From assembly GCA_009760855.2 (NCBI GenBank), contig WPIO01000388.1, forward strand, positions 1 to 61,669: 61,669 bases of DNA. The letters run 5' to 3'. Both the position numbers and the translations under genes were made by a program. Below, in pieces: positions 48,363 through 60,256 of this stretch. The DNA comes from Cristatella mucedo (Eukaryota > Bryozoa > Phylactolaemata > Cristatellidae). The notes under the pieces are model-generated. The model made no database searches, had not been told where the DNA came from, and was given only the letters and a program-made list of their open reading frames with translations. Within the stretch, counting starts at the first letter, position 1. Each line of letters opens with the position of its first letter.

Positions 48363-49381
48363 ATGGTTCGACAAGTTAGGATACAAGTCGAATACGATGC
48401 GGAGACGGGTAATCTTTCTTTGGCAGATTTGTATATTCCGGTTAGAATCCGAGTTAGATTCTGTTCACATAACCGATTAGTCTTACACGTAGAAGTCATC
48501 AGAACTTCCGATTCAAGCTCTAACGTATGTGTCTTTGACAATGTAAATCAACACGTATTTCATTGCAGGACATATCTTCAAGTTTTTTTTTGACATTTCA
48601 AGTTGAGCAAGATTTTAGGGAGCACTTGCAGGACGCAGCAATTCACAGGGAATGAACGTGGGCCACGATCGTGTATTTAAGCTTTATTTGGATGTTACCT
48701 GCAATAGTCGCAAATGGATATCATGCCAGGGATTTAGGATATCACGTGATCGATGCATTGTTGCATAGGTGAGGGGAACGTAGAAAGCGATCGGACTCGG
48801 ACGACTTAGTGAAAAAAATGTAAAACCTTATTAGGAAAAAATTGAAATGACAGTGGGAGACCTAATGATCAATGTGGCTACAGCAAACACTGCAGCCTGC
48901 GTGGCGAGTTAAAATCCATTTCTTCTCATGTTTTTCTTCTTAGCCTTCACCTGAGAACATGCAGTCAACGGATGCTACTCAACTAGATCCTGCTGCCAAC
49001 CATGCCAAGGGTGCCAACGGAGTGCACCGTGAGCAGGGAATCGACGAAAACAGTGAGTAATTGTAAAGTTGAGTCGTTGACGTCATTGGAGCTACTTCGT
49101 GCACTTAGTGGATTTAGACCGGGGCTAAGGTTGACTCTAGCCTCTAGCCATAGCTTTCAGATGATTGATAAGCTCGAGTGACGTTCGCATCGTGATCAGA
49201 CAAGGCAGTAATTCAAGGACGTTTAGTAGGTATGCATGCAGAGCAGTAGAGTTAGTAACCATACTGGGTCTACCTTCAGAGCTAGTATGTATACTAGGTA
49301 TACCTTAAGAGCTATCGTGTATACTTGGTGTACACAACACACACACACAACACACAATATATATATATATATATATAATAT

Positions 49382-49424
<43 letters not shown>

Positions 49425-52400
49425 ATAAATATATTTATAAATTTATTTATATGCTTATGTGGATTTAGTGCAATTTACAAAGCATTAGCAGAAATTCAGT
49501 ACGTGCTCGTGTAATGGTAATATAGGAAGTTCATACGTAAGTACATACTAACAATGCCACCAGCCCTGCTATGCACATACAAGTTCAGCTTCTACCAAAG
49601 CAAGTACATATAGCAAGTGGAGCTATTAAGTACACTGTGCATACGAATAGAGCTAGTAAGGATGCCAAGAATGCTGCATAGAGTCTGTACGACACGTTCC
49701 CTATATATAACATACTGTTGTTTATATATTTTGGGTCAGACACTCGAGGGCTGACCACATGTGTACAGGGAGGGAGTACTGCTAGGTCATGAAGTAGGTC
49801 AGGTGACAAAGCTCTCATGGGTTATGTAATGAAGCCGTAAATCCGTTTTTGCCAGTGAAATGGGGGAACTCAGACCTTGGCCTAAAATGGCAGGAAGTGT
49901 AAATAAACAACTAGATTTAAAAAAAACGTTACATGCTATGCCTAAACTGGTAGGGAGCAGTTTTTATAGGTAGACTGGAGCCAGAGAATGAAAGAAAATA
50001 AGAGGGTGAAAGATTCTTTCATTAGTTGCCGTTTTTGACACAGCAGGTCTGCGAAAAGTAATTTGCTGAGGCAGCAGCGATGCTGATGACAGATAGGCCG
50101 AGATGCAGAGTGTCCCACCAAATCTGCCTGATTGCACAAGCCACTGACCCAGCTGGTACTTAACAACGGAACTCGAGACTGGATATCATATCCAGGTCTA
50201 AGCAAACCCCAATCCTAGCGATCCTGTGCAACTGAAAATAGCAGAATTGTCTGTAGAGCTGATGTGGCCGTCTAATAAAAGGTCCTTTGAAATATTACAT
50301 TTGGATTACTGGCTCATTCAATAGAACATGCTTACAGAACAAATTTTAAGAGTTAGGTTTTGTAATTTCCGAATTACCGATGTTTTCTCCTAAATATTAT
50401 AAATGCTTCATCATCATTCAGTTCGAATAAAGTCTTGTACCAAGCAAGTAGCAATTCCATCATTAGACCTGGGAAAATATGAACCCTGTAAAGACCAAGA
50501 ATAGAGCCCTGAGATACGCCATACTTCAGAGGTTTGTCAAGTGGTATTTTTTCCACTCTCATCAATACTCAGGAGTTTCCCACTGAGATATTATTTAAGC
50601 TATTACAGTTCGATACCTCTGCCGCATAGGCGAGAATAGAGGCTCTCGAGAAGGTCTTGGGGGATCAATGGCGTCGAAATCTGCCGAAAGATCGAGCAGA
50701 GCAAGCAGAAATACTCTACCTGAACCTGCAATCTCAAGGTCGTTATAAAGCCGGAGCAATGCTGAATCTGTGAATGGATGAGCTCCATAACTAGACTGGA
50801 ACTTACTAGCAAGGTTTGAAGCTTCAATATGTTCTACTTTCACCCTTGATTTGTCCCAGTGTCTATGATTGTAAAGGTTGAATCTTTCAATATGTTCGAA
50901 TATTAAAGCATTTAAACTTGTATGCAGCATTGCTTCTGCTGGCATTATTCAGGGTCGTCATTGTTAGGTTGGATGCGTTCAGTTGTTCTTATACAATGTG
51001 AACGTGGAACCTGAACGGGCGAAGCTTACTACTTGTTGGTGACTGGTGTCAAGCTGGTAAGCTCAATGCGAAAAACATGCCTTGCTGTGTGTCACTAAAT
51101 GAGCGAAGGGTCAATTTTAGCCATACCAAATTATTTCAGTAGTGAACTTCGACTAACGTGCATGTGACTAGCAAGAATAACTTCTGGCCGTCGCCAAGCC
51201 TTACAGAGATCCAGCAGCTGTCCATCGGGCTGTCAATTTAGGCGTTGAGGCTATTTCTTAAGGCAACTAAACGCCGAAATTCAGTCTCAGGTCGAGTACT
51301 GGCATCATTTCTGAAGGGTGTCTATGAGAGATGGCAGAGAGCCGTTCTCAGATTGTTGCCTCATGCATACTTTTTTCGTCACCATGAATATTTCGACTGC
51401 ACCTTTGTGGCAAAGTCATGCTCAATGAAGCACTGACTTCTTCCCGTTTCGTAGCAGCTGGTTCAGGGGAGTATTTTAATGAATCAGCAGCTGACCGGAT
51501 ATAAGACATTACCCCATCACGTGACCGAGCGACCGATTCGCTAGTCAGACGTGGTAGCCACATTGCCACTTCTTGGAATCTCGGGAGACGATCTGTCTCG
51601 GAGAGAGACTTTAATGCAGGGTTCTAGTCTCTACCTAATGCCTCCAAAGCTCAAGTCTTCAGGTGCGGGTCAAAGAAAGAGCACCTGCTATAGCTAGAGA
51701 TCGCATGTGAAACGACGTTCGAAGCTTCCGGCTCCTGTCACTTTCAGTCGCATTCTGCTTATTTATCATTCAAGGTACTTGCTTCGTCCTTATGACTCGT
51801 GACGTTTTTCGACCATACAGCTTTCTAAATCAGAAATCAGTTTTCTTATTGACATTCCATTACCAGCTACAGTATAGTGCCTGGTCGTTGTGGTATCAAC
51901 TATCAGACGTTAGCCGTTGCTGTTTAAAAGAATGAAGGTACCTTAAAATATACTAGGAACAGCACCCCAGTGAACTCGTCTTTTTGGTTCCTGCGTACAG
52001 TGCCTGCTTTCCTGTGCATGATTCAGTGCAATTTCGTAGCCCAAGGTCTTACCAACTGGTGGGACTCACTGTCTTTTTGGGTGCTGCGGCATGTTAAGCT
52101 AAGCTTGATAGTATTTAATATTTGTACTCCTGCCTAATTAGTATTCATGGCATGTCAATGAACCATGTTTATTAATTTATTGGCAAGATACTGTCAAGGA
52201 AGTTGAAAGCGACTTTCATGGCATCGTACAAGTGACCTATTGGTACTATTCTGACTTTACAGTGGGTCATTGATACGAAAATTAAGTCATCATTGTGTAT
52301 ACCATTCTCTCTATTTTAGAGACCCATGCTCCAATTGTGCCAGTTCTGCAAGTAACGGAAACTTTGTGTCGATTTGTCTGTAAAATTATAATGGCGAGGA

Positions 52401-52804
52401 AGTAATTTCTGGAATAGTGCTGTGATTTATCTGTGGTTCCTTATTTAGTGCACGATAAAGGAGTCACCAAACTTTCCGAAGAGAACTTTACTTTTCTTCA
52501 AAGGTCTCTCTTTGGGCCACATTTTCAGACAGTGCGAATAGCTAGAAAGAAACAGCACGCTAGCAGCCAGGTGCCGTCAAATGTTGCACAGCTAAAGATG
52601 AAGGAGCAACACCAGACGGAAGCTAGTGCAACGGCTAAGGTGACTCTGGTGAGTGAGCTATTTTGTTGCTATTCTAACTGTGGCATTCTACCCAGCACGG
52701 GAAATTATAGGAACGATAATAATACTGCACTTGATAAAGCAGCCTCAGAGAACTTAATCACTTTCTAGGCACTTTACGTTTTATGCAAAAGGAAACGAGA
52801 TTGA
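48363..52804 (+). CDS. Candidate four-exon gene in macrosatellite unit 2 (hypothetical)
   Basis: Same model as in unit 1: exon 1 48,363-48,524, exon 2 48,944-49,052, exon 3 52,449-52,648, exon 4 52,769-52,804. All frames stay open and all GT/AG sites are kept; the exon 2 acceptor is better here (TTTTTCTTCTTAG). Relative to unit 1, exon 1 has K to T, F to S, L to I and A to V with several silent changes, exon 2 has R to P, S to P, D to A, D to H and E to K, and exon 3 has E to Q. A one-base deletion that would shift the exon 1 frame lies just after the proposed donor (near 48,546), as expected if that part is intron. No recognised family. Confidence 0.27.
49334..49440 (+). repeat. (CA)n(TA)n microsatellite, macrosatellite unit 2
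   Basis: A short CA tract (to about 49,357) and a longer, interrupted TA tract (to about 49,440). It accounts for most of the 20-bp size difference from unit 1. Confidence 0.9.
49942..50951 (-). mobile_element. L2/CR1-like non-LTR retrotransposon L2-B, unit 2 copy
   Basis: Same fragment as in unit 1: motif A LLALLDLSADFDAID at about 50,660-50,720, PLKYGVSQGSILG and FELNDDEAFIIF within 50,374-50,565, degraded C-terminus at 49,942-50,205. The deletion that removed YADD is shared. Only the LAW-stop change of unit 1 is absent. Confidence 0.8.
50952..52448. other. Unassigned stretch of macrosatellite unit 2
   Basis: Counterpart of 43,946-45,442 with the same features, including the conserved 73-codon minus-strand frame at 51,348-51,569. 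No recognised gene, RNA or element end. Confidence 0.5.
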
Positions 52805-52975
52805 ATGGTGTGTAATGCGGTGCTTGATAAACAACATGAATAACATGGTTGAAGTTAACATGCACAGGGTCAGTATGGAAATGTATTTACTGGCAGCATT
52901 CACAGTGTCAGCATGCATAAGAACACGAAGGACGAATCACAGGGGCCCACTAAACACTGTCCTAAATTGGTGAGT

Positions 52976-55023
52976 TTTTTAAGTTCTTTGGAATGTGATC
53001 AACTCAGGGGATGCTCTGACGCAGGTAGGGAGAGAGTTCCAGGCTTTGTGAGCCTACGAACACAATTCTAGGTCTCTAAATTCTTTAAGGTTTGTGAGTG
53101 GTATTGGTAGACTGCTGAATTACGAAAGGCTAGTTGTGAGGTGTTTGGCCTAATGTGGTTGTAGATCAGAGAGATAGGCTGGAGCCAAAGGATGAAGTGA
53201 CCTAAAAGTGAGCGACGAAACCGTGAAGTCGATCCGTTGCTTGACTTTTAGCCAGTGCTGATAGGGGAGAAGTGGTGTGACGTGGCGACTGCTAAGCTCA
53301 CGACAGACAAGCCTAGCTTTAGTGTTTTGCACCGGCTTTATTCGCCTGATTGCACATGGTGGTACGCCAGCAAGCAGTGAGTTGCCACTGTGAAGACGGG
53401 ATGTCACAAATGCTTATACTAATTTGGACGTGGCATCCTTGTCTTAAAAAATCCCGAATTTTAGCAATGTTGCACATCTGAATTTAGGTAGACTTAATTG
53501 TGCAGCTGAGGCGGTCGTGCATTGAGAGGTCACTTTGGACCATTACACCTAGATTTTGAGCTGAATCAATAGTAGATAAGCTGGCAGAGCCATTTTAAGC
53601 TCTACCCCTTCCAATTTCTGAATCACACTTGGTTCACCATGTACTACTGAGATAGTGTTACCATCGTTTACTTTGAGAATAGTTGCTGCCATTAATGTGC
53701 CGATGTAGTCAGTACGTGCAGCAAGGGAGTAGAGAGAGTTCAAGGTTCTCGAAGGCTATGAGTAATCGAAGAAAAGTTGCAACTGAGAGTCATCCTAATA
53801 TAAGTGAAAACCGAGATTGTGCTTTGCAATCACATATGCACGAAGGATAGTACAATCCGTTAAAAGAACCGGACTTAGCATGCGGCCCTTAGCTACCTCG
53901 GATGATCGTTGTCCATTCATGTCGAAAGTCTAGAGTCTCCTATTGCGAGAGAACCCGAAGCATTGCAGAACAGTGCCAAAGATGACCAAGGGATACAAGA
54001 GGCCCTATAGAAAAACTTGGTGATCGATAGTATCGAAAATCTGTCGAAAGATAGATCAAAACGTGCGGAAATACTCTACCCAAAACTCCATTCCAAAGTA
54101 GGTCATTATGCACCCTAAGCCATGCTGATCCTGTGGAGTGATTAGCTCTAAAGCCAGAGTAAAACTTATTTGCAAGTTTTGAAGTACCAATACATGAGTC
54201 CGCCATTAATCGATACAGTCTTTTTTAATAGGAATGGTAGAAGGGAGACTTGGCAGTAGTGGCTCAAGTTCTCCTGGTCTATTTTCTTACTTGTACTATT
54301 GTCTTATTCGTACTTACTTGAGAAGGTGCTATAAGTATACGGCTTTTTGGAAAAGTGCTGGGACATGACCTGAGGCTAATGACATATTAATCTTGTTAAA
54401 CATGCCTTGCGAAAGCAGATCACTGCAATGTAAGAGTTGGACAGTGTGAATTGGGTCCAAAAAGACTTGTCTTCTCTCATTGGTATTATAACTTCAAGCC
54501 GAGATCACTAGTGACCTTCTTAAATGTAGAAATTGAACTGCTGTCAGGAATTGAGGAACCGCATTGTAGGGATATTGCTGCCTTCGCAAGGGACAGACTC
54601 CCTTATCTTGTCCATCTTTTGGACGAAAAATCGTAAGAAGCGATCAACTAGTTCACGACAAGGATCATCAGATAAGGAGCTAATCTGGGTGTGGTTGAAG
54701 AGATGGTTGATCGCCGACATCACCATTTTTAGATTGCCAATCTGTTCTTCAACAATGTTTTTAAAGAAGCAAGGCTAGGCAATTGCTACGATCGATTGGT
54801 AAGATCTACAATAGTCTTCGTATGCCTTTCGATGCACAGTCAGCCCTGATCTTTTGTATGCTTTTTCAAGCTTGCCCTTAGTAGATGTAGCTAGTTTCAT
54901 GTCTGCGGTAAACCATAGGCCGTCTGGGCAAGGGACACAGTGTGCTTAGTCAGAGGTGCAAAGTCGTCGAGCTAATGTCTCGTAGTAGCTATGCACCAAT
55001 GATGACAGATCAGAGGGAAACTG
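52976..55023 (-). mobile_element. L2/CR1-like non-LTR retrotransposon L2-A, copy 3
   Basis: Same structure as the copy at 45,970-48,017, across the unit 2/unit 3 boundary at 54,280: linker at 54,544-55,023, RT from about 54,206, C-terminal region at 53,150-53,407. The same Y-stop-DD defect and the same frameshift in motif A are present, so the element was already dead before the 7-kb unit was multiplied. Confidence 0.85.
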
Positions 55024-55367
55024 AGCAGAAAAAGGGAAGCAGATATTCTCGCACGGACAGCACCAATATAAACGGTCTTGAGGTTTCGTAAATCACTGGT
55101 GCATTTGGCTGTATACTTCATAGATTATATTGTAGCCTTATAACCGTAATCATGGTCATATACAAGCAATTGTATCAAACAAAAAATCTAAACTTAAAAG
55201 ACATTGGTCGAACAAACGCAGCTGACTTCACATTTCAAGTTTCACTCAAATACCGGAAATATTAGACAAGTTATTAAATTAATTGGGCTCCAGCCAACCC
55301 TAGGAATGAAGCAGTAAAATGATAAGAATGCTCTTAAACCAGCTCAAACCATCCATGGCAATTTACC

Positions 55368-56058
55368 ATGGTTCGACAAGTTAGGATACAAGTCGAATAC
55401 GATGCGGAGACGGGTAATCTTTTTTTGGCAGATTTGTATCTTCCGGTTAGAATCCGAGTTAGATTCTGTTCACATAACCGATTAGTCTTACACGTGGAAG
55501 TAATCAGAACTTCCGATTCAAGCTCTAACGTATGTGTCTTTGACAATGTACCATCAACACGTATTTGATTGCAGGACATATTTTTGAGTTTTTTTTTGAC
55601 ATTTCAAGTTGAGCAAGATTTTAGGGAGCACTTGCAGGACGCAGCAATTCACAGGGAATGAACGTGGGCCACGATCGTGTATTTAAGCTTTATTTGGATG
55701 TTACCTGCAATAGTCGCAAATGGATATCATGCCAGGGATTTAGGATATCACGTGATCGATGCATTGTTGCATAGGTGAGGGGAACGTAGAAAGCGATCGG
55801 ACTCGGACGACTTAGTGAAAAAAATGTAAAACCTTATTAGGAAAAAATTGAAATGACAGTGGGAGACCTAATGATCGATGTGGCTACAGCAAACACGGCA
55901 GCCTGTGTGGCGAGTTAAAATCCATTTCTTCTCATGTTTTTCTTCTTAGCCTTCACCTGAGAACATGCAGTCAACGGATGCTACTCAACTAGATTCTGAT
56001 GCCAACGATGCCGAGGGTGCCAACGGAGTGCACCGTGAGCAAGGAATCGACGAAAACA
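55368..56058 (+). CDS. Candidate exons 1-2 of the same hypothetical gene in truncated unit 3
   Basis: Exon 1 at 55,368-55,529 and exon 2 at 55,950-56,058 are open with the same ATG context, donor AAC|GTATGT, acceptor TTCTTCTTAG and donor ACA|GTGAGT. Exon 2 matches unit 1 (SDANDAEGANG) and not unit 2, apart from the R to P change. Exons 3 and 4 fall beyond the truncation at 58,129, so any product would lack its C-terminal half. Confidence 0.25.
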
Positions 56059-56341
56059 GTGAGTAATTGTAAAGTTGAGTCGTTGACGTCATTGGAGCTA
56101 CTTCGTGCACTTAGTGGATTTAGACCGGGGCTAAGGTTGACTCTAGCCTCTAGCCATAGCTTTCAGATGATTGATAAGCTCGAGTGACGTTCGCATCGTG
56201 ATCAGACAAGGCAGTAATTCAAGGACGTTTAGTAGGTATGCATGCAGAGCAGTAGAGTTAGTAACCATACTGGGTCTACCCTGAGAGCTAGTATGTATAC
56301 TAGGTATACCTTAAGAGCTATCGTGTATACTTGGTGTACAC

Positions 56342-56432
<91 letters not shown>

Positions 56433-56446
56433 TTATTTATTTATAT
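56342..56446 (+). repeat. (CA)n(TA)n(TTTA)n microsatellite, macrosatellite unit 3
   Basis: About 20 CA repeats, ATG, then a nearly pure TA tract to 56,428, ending in several TTTA repeats. Allele structure differs from units 1 and 2. Confidence 0.9.
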
Positions 56447-56936
56447 GCTTATGTGGATTTAGTGCAATTTACAAAGCATTAGCAGAAATTCAGTACGTGC
56501 TCGTGTAATGGTAATATAGGAAGTTCATACGTAAGTACATACTAACAATGCCACCAGCCCTGCTATGCACATACAAGTTCAGCTTCTACCAAAGCAAGTA
56601 CATATAGCAAGTGGAGCTATTAAGTACACTGTGCATACGAATAGAGCTAGTAAGGATGCCAAGAATGCTGCATAGAGTCTGTACGACACGTGTCCCTATA
56701 TATAACATACTGTTGTTTATATATTTTGGGTCAGACACTCGAGGGCTGACCACATGTGTATGGGGAGGGAGTACTGCTAGTCATGAAGTAGGTCAGGTTA
56801 CGTAGCTCTCATGGGTTATGTAATGAAGCCGTAAATTCCTTTTAGCCGGTGAAAGGTAGGGGAACTCAGACCTTGGCCTAAAATGGCAGGAAGTGTAAAT
56901 AAACAACTAGATTTAAAAAAAATTTACATGGGATGC

Positions 56937-57946
56937 CTAGACTGGTAGGGAGCCGTTCTTATAGGTAGACTGGAGCCAGAGAATGAAAGAAAATAAGAGG
57001 GTGAAAGATTCTTTCATTAGTTGCCGTTTTTGACACAGCAGGTCTGCGAAAAGTAATTTGCTGAGGCAGCAGCGATGCTGATGACAGATAGGCCGAGATG
57101 CAGAGTGTCCCACCAAATCTGCCTGATTGCACAAGCCACTGACCCAGCTGGTACTTAACAACGGAACTCGAGACTGGATATCATATCCAGGTCTAAGCAA
57201 ACCCCAATCCTAGCGATCCTGTGCAACTGAAAATAGCAGAATTGTCTGTAGAGCTGATGTGGCCGTCTAATAAAAGGTCCTTTGAAATATTACATTTGGA
57301 TTACTGGCTCATTCAATAGAACATGCTTACAGAACAAATTTTAAGAGTTAGGTTTTGTAATTTCCGAATTACCGATGTTTTCTCCTAAATATTATAAATG
57401 CTTCATCATCATTCAGTTCGAATAAAGTCTTGTACCAAGCAAGTAGCAATTCCATTATTACACCAGGGAAAATATGAACCCTGTATAGACCAAGAACAGA
57501 GCCCTGAGATACGCCATACTTCAGAGGTTTGTCAAGTGGTATTTTTTCCACTCTCATCAATACTCAGGAGTTTCCCACTGAGATATTATTTAAGCTATTA
57601 CAGTTCGATACCTCTGCCGCATAGGCGAGAATAGAGGCTCTCGAGAAGGTCTTGGGGGATCAATGGCGTCGAAATCTGCCGAAAGATCGAGCAGAGCAAG
57701 CAGAAATACTCTACCTGAACCTGCAATCTCAAGGTCGTTATAAAGCCGGAGCAATGCTGAATCTGTGAATGGATGAGCTCCATAACTAGACTGGAACTTA
57801 CTAGCAAGGTTTGAAGCTTCAATATGTTCTACTTTCAGCCGTGATTCGTCCCAGTGTCTATGACTGTAAAGGTTGAATCTTTCAAGATGTTCGAATATTA
57901 AAGCATTTAAACTTGTATGCAGCTTTGCTTCTGCTGGCATTATTCA
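56937..57946 (-). mobile_element. L2/CR1-like non-LTR retrotransposon L2-B, unit 3 copy
   Basis: Third copy: DLSADFDAID at about 57,655-57,715, PLKYGVSQGSVLG and FELNDDEAFIIF within 57,369-57,560, C-terminal remnant at 56,937-57,200. It has V in GSVLG where unit 2 has I. Extra changes near 57,838-57,890 (GTGATTCGTCCC, GACTGTAAAGG) are private to this copy. Confidence 0.8.
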
Positions 57947-58121
57947 GGGTCGTCATTTTTAGGTTGGATGCGTTCAGTTGTTCTTAGACAATGTGAACGT
58001 GGAACCTGAACGGGCGAAGCTTACTACTTGTTGGTGACTGGTGTCAAGCTGGTAAGCTCAATGCAAAAAACATGCCTTGCTGTGTGTCACTAAATGAGCG
58101 AAGGGTCAATTTTAGCTATGC

Positions 58122-58136
58122 CTAATTATATGTGAG
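58122..58136. other. Right breakpoint of the macrosatellite
   Basis: Units 1 and 2 continue with AATTATTTCAGTAGTGAAC, while unit 3 switches to AATTATATGTGAGCTG. Identity ends within a few bases of 58,129. The cut removes the rest of the unit, and the sequence after it shows no further copy in the window. Confidence 0.85.
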
Positions 58137-59918
58137 CTGTAAGTTTTCGAAAACTCAAGCGCTAAACTATAATCAAGGAATAGAAAGGGGTAGCTGAACA
58201 CAAAATAGTCGGAAATCATGATCGTTAACATTTCAGAGCAAAATCTATTATCAAACACTTAAGCAAACCAAAACCCTATGCTTGAATTATCAACAATATA
58301 AAACATAAACAATATACAAAAAAGCAATTTACAACATACCTACAAACGACACTTCACTATTACTAAGCAAATGCTGTTAGTTGACGTGACAACAGTTGAA
58401 TTCCAACTTTGTCACTTCTAGCAACGAGCTGTCTGTGAAAAACACACTGCCAGCTCCTTGAAAGTGAGACTGTCCAAGCTTCCGGCACACAGCTGTGAGA
58501 GGATGAGACTTCTGCTTCGGCGAACAGCTAGCTCTATACGGCTTACTTCTTGTGCAACGGACAACCATTAATCACTGGCAGAGGCAGCTGGATTTTTTGC
58601 AGCGTTTACTTTTTCATGCTGTCCAATTTTATCTTATTCTAAAAGATAGTCTGCAGTCACCCCTTTTCTCCCCAACGAGCAACGTTGCCAAACTCACAAT
58701 TCGTGTCTTAATTTGTCTTAGAAAAGTCATAATTATTTCCTTGAACCAAATTTGAGCATCGTGTACTTGTAATCATTCCCTCATTCATAGCTTGTAGATT
58801 ACACGCTAATGAATGGCTAGTTATAGCCAATATCTAGTTTGCTCCTTGCTCTGTAAATATATTCATCCGACTCACCTTTCTGAAATGGCAGCAGAAACTT
58901 GGGATTCCTCTTTGGGTCATCCTTCCACTTTGGAGACATGCTACAATCGGTCACAATCCATTTTAATCGGTCTGCCTGTGCACACTCGGCATTAGGTTCA
59001 CGAGTGCACAAACAATATTTATGGAGCACTTGCTAGCACCTAAGCTACCGCCAGCAACAATCTGCTTGCGAGCTAGCAGTCAAAGCTGCTTCATGTCTCA
59101 CAGAGCTCTAAATAGATATGTTTGATACAGAAGCACAATAGCTCACTGAAACGTGGCAAATCAGCACTCCATGTGCAGATTTTTAGTCGTGGATTCATAA
59201 GTTCCTTTCAAAATTAAACGCGTGGTACATGGTGCAGATACAAATTAAAATGTGGTCCCTGAGGAAAACCGTCGCTGGGAAAGGCTAGCAATTGATGCAT
59301 TGCAGGCGATGCGAGTAGCCTCCTGAACTAGTGTTGGTCGAAGCCTTTTTTGCTATGACAGTCGCACACAAATATTATCTGAGTAGCTAGTAGACGATAA
59401 TGGTCAATCGAGACGCCATTTAAAAGTTTGTCAAACCTCGGGCTCGTCGGCCAACGTTCTTTGGGTCTTCGAGTACCCTCATCAAGATAACAACAACAAA
59501 AAATCTTACATTACCATAGCTATTTAATTAGCGTTTTACTTACACATACAAATCTTCTATATTGGAGAAATAAATCGTGCTTGTTTAAAAAGAAACATGT
59601 CCTATTCATTACGAGTTATGTCTTTGGTACTGACATGGAAAGATCTGTTTCATTTGATACGGAATACCAATTGTCACTAAGCAATCATCGACAGCCAATC
59701 TCACCATCAGCATGGTACTATAATCATGTGATACGCGGTACATTTGGCTCATACAGAACATCAATCAATGAGTGGTCCTGCACTGATCAAGGGGTGGGCA
59801 TACAGCCTGCTCGTGATCCAATTTGTCCGACAAGTAACAGAGGTATCGCAACTGTAAAACCACAGTGAAATCCCACCACAGCCTGCTTGCACTCAGCACC
59901 ACTCAAGCTTTTTACACT
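58137..59918. other. Right flank, single-copy-looking sequence
   Basis: No match to the satellite or the 7-kb unit by eye. Open frames here are short. One exon-like frame on the minus strand (58,876-59,029) is listed separately. A 77-codon plus-strand frame from the ATG at 59,635 to 59,868 (starts MERSVSFDTEYQL) has no recognised motif or splice context, and I do not call it a gene. Confidence 0.5.
58876..59029 (-). CDS. Possible internal or 5' exon of an unidentified gene
   Basis: Read on the minus strand, an open frame rich in K, D, P and W (RLKWIVTDCSMSPKWKDDP, then RNPKFLLPFQK) ends at a strong 5' splice signal, AAAG|GTGAGT at 58,875-58,876, after 51 codons plus 1 nt. The upper limit is the first non-ATG start; the true exon may begin at an acceptor such as GTGCACAG near 58,977 or further upstream. 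Residue composition is more protein-like than neighbouring frames. No family recognised. No clear phase-matched next exon could be fixed; a 49-codon frame from about 58,512 down to the TAG near 58,366 is one option. Confidence 0.25.

Positions 59919-60256
<338 letters not shown>

Larger units (their letters stand above)
47275..54280 (+). repeat. Macrosatellite unit 2 (7,006 bp)
   Basis: Direct repeat of unit 1 with the same internal order. It is 20 bp longer, mainly because the TA tract at about 49,358-49,437 is longer. It carries private changes, for example in candidate exon 2 (GATCCTGCTGCCAACCATG against GATTCTGATGCCAACGATG in units 1 and 3). Confidence 0.95.
54281..58129 (+). repeat. Macrosatellite unit 3 (truncated, about 3.85 kb)
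   Basis: Matches unit 2 from its start up to about 58,129 (AATTTTAGCTATGCCTAATTA, against AATTTTAGCCATACCAAATTA at 51,112) and then changes to unrelated sequence. It includes the L2-A 5' part, exons 1-2, the microsatellite and L2-B, but lacks candidate exons 3-4 and the L2-A 3' part. Confidence 0.95.
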
